In this document: positions 39,401 through 52,280 of the stretch, one piece after another
How the letters are laid out: each line of letters begins with the position of its first letter
Position numbering within the stretch: the stretch's first letter is position 1
Source: Unio delphinus
Taxonomy: Eukaryota > Mollusca > Bivalvia > Unionida > Unionidae
Assembly: GCA_029339505.1 (NCBI GenBank)
Contig: JAQISU010000025.1
Span: forward strand, 2,889,501 to 2,953,500
Length of the DNA: 64,000 nucleotides
Direction: 5' to 3'
Program-made: the position numbers and the translations under genes
Notes under the pieces: model-generated
What the model saw: only the letters and a program-made list of their open reading frames with translations
The model's database searches: none
Told to the model about the DNA's origin: nothing

Positions 39401-41607
39401 TCCCCCCCACCTCCTGGCCCTCAAACAATCGGCCTGAATTAGTCCAAAGTACACTAACTTGAATGTGTAGTATTACAAAATGAAACAAGTTTTGCCAGAG
39501 TAGGCAGTCTAGCTTCTGAAAGTGCAATGAATGAATTTTGAAGACCAGGAGTGAAAATGGCCAAGTGAAGCTTGCAGTTTTTTTTTATAGGTGCACATCA
39601 GAAGTAGTTGTTGTTGGTGTAGTGTTTAATACCATTTTTCAGCACCCAATAGACTATACATGGCGGCCAGTATTATTGGTGGAGGAATAACCTGGGTAAC
39701 CCGTCAGAAAGAACCACCGACCCACAAGAAGCTACTGGCACGCTTTCTCACATATCCACATTGGCCAAACCTGAGACTCGAACCCACACAGTCATAGTTG
39801 AGATGGCAGTAATCCATAACAGAGAGTGCTTTAGACCACTCGGCCACTCTGGGCCTTCACATCAGAAGTAAGGCCAAGCTGTATTCTCTTTAACCCAATT
39901 TACAAACCTTGTAGCATAATAATGAAAATTGTTACTGTAAATATACTCACTTATAAGACAGGTCCAGCTGGAGACTGCAGAGACCCAGATCTGTCATTGC
40001 ATAATGTGCCAGTTGATCTAGGCCTGTACAGTTTGTTAGGAGTAATCATTAGAACAAAGGACATAGACTCTGATCTTCTGCTACATCGAGCTACAATCTG
40101 GATCTTTCTTGTTTGCACTTTGACTCAGCTTATGAGTGAGTATATATGATACATCATCTTGAAGGCTAATCATAAACTGCACTGTTTTCCTGATTTCCTT
40201 GCTAAATTGTTTTTAGAATAAATAGCATTATATTTCACAAGATGGGCACAGGTACAAAGTACCTTGGAAGAATTTTTTTTACATTAAAATAAAAATGAAA
40301 TTCATTAATTTCCACATTGTGACATGAATAGCTGAATCTTTATACCCCATCAACATTATTTTGCCTCCCTGTAACTACATTAATCAGACAGCACATCAGC
40401 ACTATAAAGGCTATATAAAATGAGTGTGCAAATGTCGTTTGATTTTTCAACATGAAAGTATTTTTCACATTCCGTAAGATTCCTATGATTCCAAAAATTC
40501 TTTAAAAAGGTTGATCTTTCACTTCATCGTTTTGCCTGCAAATTAACAAACAATTGAATATTAGCTAAATTGCAAAATGGTTTTAACCGCTCCGGTGGCC
40601 TAGTGGTTAGAGCGTCCGCCCCGGAAGCGGGAGGTCGTAGGTTCGATCCCCAGCCGAGTCATACCAAAGACTTACAAAAATGGTACTAACAGCTGCCTCG
40701 CTTGATGCTCAGCATTAAGAGGTTAGTGTTAGGACTAGTCGGCCTGGTGTCAGGATAATGTGACTGGGTGAAACATCATGCTACATGTCTGCGGCATGAT
40801 GTCTCAGTGCTAGACATCACTATAAACTGCCTCACTGCAGACATCGTAGCGATATGACTGAAAAATTGTTAAAGCTACGTTAAAAATACTAATCAAACAA
40901 ACAAACAAAAGCAAAATGGTTAAACCAATATTGCCAATGTCCTGTGATATCCACACAGAACCAGTTCCATGTTTATAGGGTAGTTGTCCCAGTTATTTTC
41001 TCACTTGACCACTCCAGTGGCCTAAGCAGTTAGATCATCTGCCTTGGATGTGGGAGATCACATGTTCCGAACCCGGCTGTGTCATTAGTGTAAAAACTGG
41101 TCGGCTTGGTGTCAGGATAATGTGGGACATGATGCCTCATGTCTGCGTCATGATGCATCGATGCAAGACATCACTATGAACTGCCACACTGCAAACAATG
41201 AAGCAGTATGACTTAAAAATTATTAAAGATACATTAAATATCCAAATCATGCACACATACATTATTATATCACTCTCATCCGGTGGCTAACTTTCAAGGT
41301 CATTTCACTCATGGGTTTCACGAACTTTCGTTCCACTGCATGAGTGAAAATATTTTTCAAAACACCATTCATGCATAAACCATGTGCTAACCTGATTCTT
41401 TATCAGACTCTGATAGCTTCTTTATGTATGTTAACACATTAACCCCTGGAGGTTTTTGCTGTTTTCGCATGAAATGCGAGTACGAAACACATTTTGGGGA
41501 CTATTTCTGAATACATCCTAATACATCGACTTCCAACCAATTTTTCATTAGACCAGTGCCTAGTTGTGATAAAAAAAAATGTTTTCCATTGGTTAGTTTG
41601 CTGTCGC

Positions 41608-41655
<48 letters not shown>

Positions 41656-44600
41656 TTAATAATAATAATAATAATAATAACAATAATAATATTAATAATA
41701 ATAATAATAATAAATAATAATAATAAAGACTTTATTTAGAGAAGGTGACTAAATTAGTTACAGAACTAATCTACCTTGAGGCCTTCTATCTGTTATGTAA
41801 AATATATACAATACATTCAACATGATGTGAAGAGTCTGGCTTGACACTAAATAATTAAGGAATTTTAAATTTCAAAGTATCAAGCCTGGAACATATACAC
41901 AGGCATCTGTAAAAACATAAATGTATTAAAAAAAAAACATAAAATATCATTCGGCATTAAAAAATTCAGCTTTGAAAATGATGCAGAATTACAGAATGAG
42001 CAGAAGGTGAAAAGTTGAGATTTTTATAATTTTTTTAACAGACCTATAATTTTCATATGGAGAAGACTCTTTATTCAAAATGTCCACCTTATCCAACTAT
42101 TTGCACAGGTTCACCTGTCTGTGTGCACTTCAGACTGGTCTGCCTTAGATCTGAGGCCATAAAGTCTTAAATCTAGACACAAAATGGGATTCCGACCATG
42201 GGGGAATTTTGGGTGGAAAAAAAACAGGTACAAAAAAATAAGGTTTTTCACTCCATATTTTGTAGCGCAACTAAAATGTCCAGATTATTTTGTATTATTG
42301 TAGATCTAAATCTGTCTACCGTATTTTCCGGCCTATAAGTCGATACTTTTTTACTTGAAATCAGGTCTTCGTCTTATACTCTGAATTGACTTATATATGG
42401 ATTGTGTCATTGAAAGTTTATATAAGTTATGTTCGTAACTACAAGTAATAAAATGAACTACAGCATGGATGTGCTTTCAATTATAATAAAACAAGCATGG
42501 ACTGTTTATTCAGCTGTGTCAATTGATAACAGAATATAGCAGTGATTCGTTCAGAAGTACTAACCACAAGCATGTTAGCATTGGTAATGCAATTTCACAA
42601 TTGCCAGTAATATGGAATATCATACAAAAATACCTTTACTAGTGTAGAATACAAAGCCAAGATATTGACCTGGCCTCGTCTTATACTCCGAATTGACTTG
42701 TATACGGACGAAGAATGGAAAATTTACAAAATTGGTGAATTTGACTTATACTCCGAATCGACTTATAGGCCAGAAAATACGGTACATTTCTATAATACCA
42801 CCCACTTTAGTGTATCATACATGACGTCGACGCTACAGACCTTGGATGTAGGCTACTACCTCATGTCCTGTAATCTTGGCACTAGGGTTTAATATGTTAA
42901 GAGACAGGACCAACTTGGAGGTAAAGGGATACAACTCTCTTAGTTTTTTCTCATATATTCTCCTAATGTATTATGATCAAGTAATGTATCTTGAGAAGAA
43001 ACAATGTTTCTGAGTAAAATAATGATTCTTAGATAATACTTGATAATATTCGGACCTAGCTTTCAAACAATCCCTGCTATTACATCCCTGGAAAGATTTG
43101 CACATTAAGAAATAACTGATGAATTTATTGGATATATAAGTGCCTGTCCCATATTCTAAGGAGAGAATGTTCTAGTTTGACCTCCACCTTGATAAGCACA
43201 TGAAATTTAGCCAATTTTTTGTAAAACAAGCGAAATAATGTGGCAAATATTATTGTTTTAGGAGGCAGCGGGCCTGGGAGGGCTGGATTTGTAAAGTAAT
43301 GGATTTTAATTCATAATGTAACATGCAATGCACAGCAGCTGTTACACAGCATAGACCCATCATGGCATTGACAGATCAGACCCATAATGGCATTGACAGA
43401 TCAGACCCATAATGGCATTGACAGATCAGACCCATAATGGCATTGACAGATCAGACCCATAATGGTATTGACAGATCAGACCCATAATGGCATTGGCAGA
43501 TCAGACCCATAATGGCATTGGCAGATCAGGATCAGAACTTCTTGAAATTATTAGTACAATGAGCAAAATAGAGTTGTTTCAGATCTGTGCATTATAGAGT
43601 GATAGATCTGGGTTCAGGCTATTTTGTGTTTGTATGTACATTGTATACTGTAAACATGTAAATAAAAGTCATTACCGAGTTCAGGGACAATTCAAATCAG
43701 TTTTCTTGTGAGACCACCTGTAAGTTGTGAAGTCAGTGAACTCATAATGGCACAAGTTAGGAGCATTTGTCATTATTTTATCAGTTTTATCTATCTTCTC
43801 ATAGGGACTTGATAGTAGCTCATTTGGTTGGGCTTCAGACTTGTACTTCATGGGTTATATCAGAATAGGTCAGCCAGAGTTAGCTGCCTTGGATACTTTA
43901 AGAGTCATATCAGACCAGGTCAACCAGAGTTAGCTGCTTTGGTGTGTCTTTGGGAATGGCATTTAGCTCCATCTTCCTTTGTATGCAATAGCCTATATTG
44001 TTTCCAAACATCTGTTGAAACCAGCACAAAAAAAAAAATATCTTCTCAAAGGGCAAATTATATCAACATTGTTATACCTCTCAGGAATGCAAGCAGGAAT
44101 GCACAAAGGGGATATATGAATTGTAGAATACAGGAAGGTTCAAACCACTTTATAGTAATAGCTAGTTTTGTGGGTTTTTTTTGTTTGTTTGTTAGTACTG
44201 TACTGTAAACAATAACAATACAATGTAACTGATCTCATTGTATAAACCATTTATCTTCATGAATATTTTTCAAGGTCACATTCTTCAATGATTGAGTCAC
44301 GGTAATTCTCTGGTTAAAGTGCTGGAGTCTTTGCCAGAAGGATTTGGGTTCAATTCCCTCAATTCCCCCCAGCAGATTATACCGAATTAGTTACATTTGT
44401 GTGTCCATGAGCAAGACAGTTTACATTATTTGCCTTGGTCCAGTGTAACCTATAGCTGTTGCTGTGTTTTAGAAACAATACCATGCAAAATCAATCTTCA
44501 CTGAAGATGTCATTGCTTTGAAACAAAAAAGAATTTGTTCAGATCTGCATAGGAATGAATGCAACTTTGTTCCCTTCTTAGGTCATTTTACTATATTCTT

Positions 44601-47600
44601 ATCCAGACATTTGTTTGTTCAGGGGTTAAATAAAACCACCATATCCTGGTATAACATATTAATTGAATGTGAATCATGTATAATTCATTAGAAAGCAGAT
44701 TTTTCCTTACATGGGTTCCCAATTATTTTTTTTTTTTCCTTCACCAAAACGAATGATTTGATAACTTTGACAGTCCTTGAGGTCAGTAGTCACCAGCAAT
44801 TGTATTGTTATCCCTTCTTTTTTCTGTACATGCATATAAAATCCATCATGGTGACATATGATCATCTCTTAATTGGCCATAAGGAATGAAAGGGATACAA
44901 GATATTCTAATATACAAGGAAATAATTAGATGCACATGTATTTAAGGAAAAGAGTAGAAGGACCCCAGAATTCTAACAAAGGTTAGTATTATAAACAAAT
45001 CTTTATGTTAACATCACCTCATTATACTTATCTATCAGAAGCTACATTGAATCAAGGTTGTGCCATTCTTTTCACAGGGGTTTTGGGGTTTGTTTTTTAA
45101 AAAAATGCTGTGCTGTAATATAGTTGCTATGCCCACATATTTTTTAGTCATATTTATAGCAGCATGCTTTTGAAATATATACTGTACCTACAATTTGGCA
45201 AGAAAAAAAGACCCCCCCAAAACCAAAGGTTTGATCACTGTTAAATGGTATCATTTTTCGGGCAATACCTTAAGGTTATAGCACCAGGTCTTTAGAAGCA
45301 ACAGTGTGTTCTAAAACATCCTAGCTTTGAGGATGGGGATATTCATGACCATATAGATATATTCTGAAATTTAATATGACCATATAGATATATTCTGAAA
45401 TTTAATATATTCTGAAATTTAATATGTTAGATATTTAATATTTAGCATAATTTCATTTGCAATTGCTGTGTCATATAGCATCTTTGGGTTGATTAGACTT
45501 TCTAGCACATAGCTTAATTACCTGTACTGCTGAAGCTCATTTGCCACAGAATATGTGTGAGACAATGAAGATTAAGGAATATATATAATTTGTCTTTCAT
45601 AATGTCAGTTTGAAATGTGCATATAAGTGGTAGAGCTGTGCCCAGGCATTTCATTTATTGATTATATCCCAGACATAACCTTGGATTACCTCACATGCAT
45701 CAGTATGGTTAGATACAGTTACTGTAACAGCTTTCTGATAGCGCTAGTGGTGTCATGATCTGAATGATACCTACATTGTTGAAAGGGGGGAGGGGTATAC
45801 AGCAATCAGGAGGGCAACATGAAATGCAGATGTGACCTCAGAATCCTTGGAACAGTTGTTTTAATATAACAACTACGAGTAATGCTGATGTAACAGTTAT
45901 GAGAAATGCTGAATGTTCACAAGTGCTGCATCTACAATCAGCCATGTAATAAACATGCTGCATTGTGGTCAGTGTTGTACCTTAAGTACATGACTGTTGG
46001 TTTCTCACAATGTTTTGACCTCTTTCTCACACATCTTGAACCTGGGCATGCTTTTTCATCAGGAAAAAAATAAAAAAAATATGCTGGCAACATTCATTTG
46101 GTGGATATCCATCCATATCTCAAAAAAATATGCTGGCAACATTCTTTTGGTGGATATCCATCCATATCTCAAAAAATATACTAGCAACATTCTTTTGGTG
46201 GATATCCATCCATATCTCAAAAAATATACTAGCAACATTCTTTTGGTGGATATCCATCCATATCTCAAAAAATATGCTAGCAACATTCTTTTGGTGGATA
46301 TCCATCCATATCTCAAAAAATATGCTAGCAACATTCTTTTGGTGGATATCCATCCATATCTCAAAAAATATACTAGCAACATTCTTTTGGTGGATATCCA
46401 TCCATATCTCAAAAAATATGCTAGCAACATTCTTTTGGTGGATATCCATCCATATCTCAAAAAATATGCTAGCAACATTCTTTTGGTGGATATCCATCCA
46501 TATCTATGCTGGTGTTAGCAATGAGTAAAGCAATTACTGGTGATAAAACTGTCAGACAGTACAGAATATTCAGTTAACACTTTCTGACAACAACAATGTC
46601 AGGGTATAAGGTTGTCACCTGAGTGGTATTGTGAAGTCATTGATAGCCACCATTGTAACATATTTTAAAAGTTAATGTGTTTGTTTGTTTGTTTGTTTGA
46701 TTAGGATTTTTAACGTAGCTTTAACAATTTTTCAGTCATATCGCTACGATGTCTGCAGTGAGGCAGTTTATAGTGATGTCGAGCACTGAGACATCATGCC
46801 GCAGACATGTAGCATGATGTCTCACCCAGTCACATTATCCTGACACCAGGCCGACCAGTCCTAACACTAACCTCTTAATGCTGAGCGTCAAGCGAGGCAG
46901 CTGTTAGTACCATTTTTGTAAGTCTTTGGTATGACTCGGCCGGGGATCGAACCAACGACCTCCCGCTTCCGGGGCGGACGCTCTAACCACTAGGCCACCG
47001 GAGCGGTTAAAAGTTAATGTGTAACCTACAGCATGGAAGATTACATTTTTTGAGGTTTAGTTTAGTTAATCAACATACAGACTTGTTCCAATATACAATT
47101 TGTAATTTAATTAATGATTTATTAAATCTGAAAAGAAGTAGTTAAGAATACATGGTATTTATTATAATAACCGATGGTTGTAAAATGAGTGAATACTTTA
47201 ATTAAATGAGAGCATGGTTAAAGGTAGATTAGTTCTTTAACTAATTGTGAAATCCTTTTTAAATGAAGTCATCATTATTATTATTGTTATTATTATTAGA
47301 GCGAGAATGTAAAATTCCATTTTGCAGCTTATTTCAGGTTGACCAGATATTCAACATGTAAATGTTTTTATGAGCTAATTGAGCACATGACAAAAGGTTT
47401 ATATAGATTATGTAAGTGTCCAAGGAAAGTTTTCTACTACAGTGCAGACAATCAAATTGAGGTGGAAATGCAGATAATCAAATTAAGGTGGAAATGCAGA
47501 CAATCAAGTTAAGGTGGAAATGCAGACAAATTAAGGTGTAAATGCAGACGATCAAGTTAAGGTGGAAATGCAGACAATCAATTTAAGGTGGAAATGCAGA

Positions 47601-50600
47601 CAATCAAGTTAAGGTGGAAATGCAGACAGTCAAGGTGAAAATTCAGACAATCAAGTTAAGGTGGAAATGCAAACAATCAAGTTAAGGTGAAAATGAAGAC
47701 ATACCAGTTAAGGTGGAAATGCAGACAATCAAATCAAGGTGGAAATGCAGACAATCAAGTTAAGGTGAAAATGCAGACAATCAACTTAAGGTAGAAATGC
47801 AAACAATCATGTTAAGGTGGAAATGCAGACAATCAAGTTAAGGTGGAAATGCAGACAATCAACTTAAGGTAGAAATGCAAACAATCAAGTTAAGGTGAAA
47901 ATGAAGATAATCAAATTAAGGTGGAAATGCAGACAAGCAAGTTCAGGTGGAAATGCAGACAATCAAGTTAAGGTGGAAATGCAAACAATTGAGTTAAGGT
48001 GGAAATGCAGACAGTCAAGTTAAGGTGGAAATGCAAACAATCAAGTTAAGGTGAAAATGAAGATAATCCAGTTAAGGTGGAAATGCAGACAAGCAAGTTA
48101 AGGTGGAAATGCAGACAATTATATCAAGGTGGAAATGCAAACAATCAAGTTAAGGTGAAAATGAAGACAATTCAGTTAAGGTGGAAATGCAGACAATCAA
48201 ATCAAGGTGGAAATGCAGACAATCAAGTTAATGTGAAAATGCAGACAATCAATTTCAGGTGGGAATGTAGACAATCAAATCAAGGTGGAAATGCAGACAA
48301 TCAAGTTAAGGTGAAAATGAAGATAATCCAGTTAAGGTGGAAATGCAGACAAGCAAGTTAAGGTGGAAATGCAGACAATTATATCAAGGTGGAAATGCAA
48401 ACAATCAAGTTAAGGTGAAAATGAAGACAATTCAGTTAAGGTGGAAATGCAGACAATCAAGTTAATGTGGAAATGCAGACAATCAATTTCAGGTGGGAAT
48501 GTAGACAATCAAATCAAGGTGGAAATGCAGACAATCAAGTTAATGTGGAAATGCAGACAATCAATTTCAGGTGGGAATGTAGACAATCAAATCAAGGTGG
48601 AAATGCAGACTATCAAGTTAAGGTGGAAATGCAGACAGTCAATTTCAGGTGGGAATGTAGACAATCAAATCAAGGTGGAAATGCAGACAATCAAAGTTAA
48701 GGTGAAAATGAAGACAATCCAGTTAAGGTGGAAATGCAGACAATCAAGTTAAGGTGAAAATTCAGACAATCAAGTTAAGGTGGAAATGCAAACAATCAAG
48801 TTAAGGTGAAAATGAAGACAATCCAGTTAAGGTGGAAATACAGACAAGCAAGTTAAGGTGGAAATGCAGACAATCAAATCTAGGTGGAAATACAGACAAT
48901 CAAGTTAAGGTGAAAATGAAGACAATTCAGTTAAGGTGGAAATGCAGACAATCAATTCAAGGTGGAAATGCAGACAATCAAGTCAAGGTGGAAATGCAGA
49001 CAATCAAGTTAAGGTGGAAATGCAAACAATTGAGTTAAGGTGGAAATGCAGACAATCAAGTTAAGATGGAAATGTAGACAATCAATTTCAGGTGGAAATG
49101 CAGACAATCAAATCAAGGTGGATATGCAGACAATCAAGTTAAGGTGGACAATTAAGTTAAGGTGGAAAAACGTTCATTCAAGCAAACAAGTTTATCATTA
49201 GCAACGTTCGTGGTACTATGAATTCTTCTGTTGCTTGACACTGTTTGTGTCCCCAAAATTTGGATGGTGGTGGTGGGGACACTGTCACTTGCCCTTGGAT
49301 TCCTATGTACAATACTCTTATATGTACATATGGAAGGTACAGTTTATGATCAAAACATTTATAGTGCCAAGGGACAAAAATCGCAAAACTGATTTTTTTC
49401 TTTTCCATAAATGAAGAAATTCATGCTGTACAAGGTAGAAATGATGCAAACTTGCCATGCCAACTTAGAAAATACCATAAAATAATTTGAAATTACTGAT
49501 ACATTACATCTTGGTGTCATGACATGGGATCATGCAAATGTTACTTTCACTGACAGAAATTGTTGACATAGAGGTGTTTAAAGCTTTTGGTTAGCTTTTA
49601 GAATTTAAAACTACAGTTTTTTTTTGTATCCCTGGAAGCAAAAGTAAGCACTGAACCTTCTATCAGTCGGTGACCTAAGTGTAGGTCAATTTACAGGTAG
49701 GCTGAGTCAAATTTTACCATTGGTCATCATGCTACTGTTGATATAAATTCACTTGATGAATCACACTGGTGATGACGTTGGTGATTTAAATACCTGATCC
49801 TTTGTGTTATTTATGAAGAACTACATGCGAACTTGATTTCTCTTCTGTGTAAAAGAAAAAATAACTTGTAGCTGTGTCTGTGGAGATGATAATGAATAAT
49901 ACACTAGTAGCCTGTTACTTTGTTACTGAGGTAATCCAGTCATCAACTACATGTAAAACTAAACTTAGTATGGTTCACAAAGGACAGGAAATATACCAGA
50001 GAAACATGGGTAACAAGAATATAATCTATTATACAATGCATTGGGGGGAGGTGAGGAGATTTTTTCTCTCTGTATTTTGTCACTTTTTAATTGTCTAAAC
50101 ACATTTTACAGCATAGCCAAGACTGCTTTTGTTGTCATGTGCTCATGTTTTCCAATATATTTTGTAACAGTTTATGCTGAATAAGTTGATAATGATATTG
50201 ATTTCGAGACTGTTGGACTTCACACAGGGTTTGATACACACTGTAGATATAGGATGGTCAACAGGGTTTGAAGTGTCCATGGTTCCAGGACCTTCCATTT
50301 TTGTCAAATAAGGAAAACATCGTGGATTTGCACCAAGAAAGGTGCAAGTTCTATTACCGATATCAGATTACCATGGTGTGGGCATGGCATTTTACTTGCT
50401 ATAATATAACCTTTAGAGTGTTGATGTGCTGTAAGATGCCAAAGAAACTAGACCAAACTTGCTTTCAGATTCAGATTTTTCTATCAATAAAACCTTTCTA
50501 TTTATATATCTGCCATTTGTATTTATATATGCCTGTGTTTTTTTTTTTGTTTATATGCCTGTCAAAAGGCAGAGCATTTTATGCTATGATTTTCATCTGT

Positions 50601-51973
50601 CCTTCTCTCGGATATAAATTTCATTTCTCAGTAGCTCAAGCTGGGAACACTCTGCTGAGTTACCAAACTTAGTGAATTGCATCCAGGATGAGGACAAATC
50701 CTAGGAATTAACTAAAAAGAATTTTCCAAGTTTCCCTCACTGGTTTTCCTGGCTGTTTTAAAAAGACCTTCTGTATCTTAGGTACTGTTAAAAGAACTTT
50801 TATTTCTTATTGATATTTGGGTGTATGAATAATGGGTGTAATTTTGGTTAGAGAGTATACAAATTGGGCTTACTCCAAATTTGCACCTATCAACATACTG
50901 CTAGTTTCCCTTGGTCATTTTCATTTCCCTAACCCTAACCCATGTAAAAAAACAAGCCAATAATTTCTTTGTATTTTTTTATATATATTTCATAGTTAAT
51001 TTGCAAGACTATCAGAAGGTGAGAATTCAGACAATCAAGTTAAGGTGGAAATGCAAACAATCAAGTTAAGGTGAAAATGAAGACAATCCAGTTAAGGTGG
51101 AAATGCAGACAATCAAATAAAGGTGGAAATGCAGACAATCAAGTTAAGGTGGAAATGCAATCAAATTGAGGTGGAAATGCAGATAATGAAATTGCTCTGG
51201 CAATTCCATTTTCCCTTTTTTAATAACTGCTAAAGTTGCTGATTTTTCAAGTAGATTGGAGCAGCCATTTTGATCAGCTTAGATTACATCCAGTTTCCAC
51301 ATGTACATTATGTAAAGAATTTATATGAAAGGTATGCCAGCAGTCTCTCCATTGTTGCAAACTTTACTTACATATGTCACTGTAAGAAGTATATACTTTC
51401 TGTAGAGAGCGACATACCCATTCTATTTTGTAGTAAAAAAAATCTCAAAGGTCATTGACACTGTGGCCAAAAGAAGAAACTGGTTTCTGTGCCATTGCTT
51501 GAGTTCTCCACCATCTATGGTTAGCAGACTTTGTGAATAGCTGGAATTTTTAGAAATGAGAACCATATTGATTGTGGAGTCAAAAGTTCCAAAATAGTTT
51601 TTAAAAAAGGTTCCTGCACAACAACATTAAATTCATAACAGATGTGGATCAATTATTTTGGATGGTTTGCATGTTGACAAGGAAGATGTCTTGAGTTTGG
51701 AATCAAAAAGATCAAAGGTCAAAATCACAGTGGTTGAAAGAAGAGAATTGACATTTGTCACTGAAGATTCTTTTAAATAAGATGTTCTTTCTTCTTGGTT
51801 GATCATGCTTTTGGTACAGTTCTTACATTATGTACGATGTACCATGCATTTTTACTGTTGGTTCTGGGGTTATTGATGAGGTCAATTGGGTCATTGAATT
51901 GGATATCATTAAAACATGTCATTATCTGTGTCAGATTCTAAACTTTTAAGAGTATTTACAATAGAATGTTTTA

Positions 51974-52032
<59 letters not shown>

Positions 52033-52097
52033 GCTATTAGAGTATTTACAATAGAATTTTTTATTATTATTATCATTAGAATATTTACAATAGATTC

Positions 52098-52156
<59 letters not shown>

Positions 52157-52174
52157 GAGTATTTATTATTATTA

Positions 52175-52220
<46 letters not shown>

Positions 52221-52237
52221 GTATTTACAATAGATTG

Positions 52238-52280
<43 letters not shown>

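Noticed and set aside
41440..41475. Single TTAACCCCTGGAGG end resembling a piggyBac terminus
   Set aside because: No matching inverse end or duplicate TTAA found at a plausible distance.
45997..46528. Frames of 125-173 codons on both strands
   Set aside because: They are produced by the 48-bp tandem repeat, whose period is a multiple of three. No homology or gene structure.
48077..49038. Repetitive frames with the motif CRQSNQGGNADNQ
   Set aside because: Translations of the 26-bp array over three-unit cycles.
50268..50672. 134-codon + frame rich in Phe, Tyr, Leu
   Set aside because: No recognisable motif, no repeat in the window, and no splice phase linking it to ATOSA; frames of this size are expected by chance in AT-rich intron DNA.
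50929..50943. Telomere-like CCCTAACCCTAACCC
   Set aside because: Only two and a half units with no extended array; could be an interstitial relic or chance.
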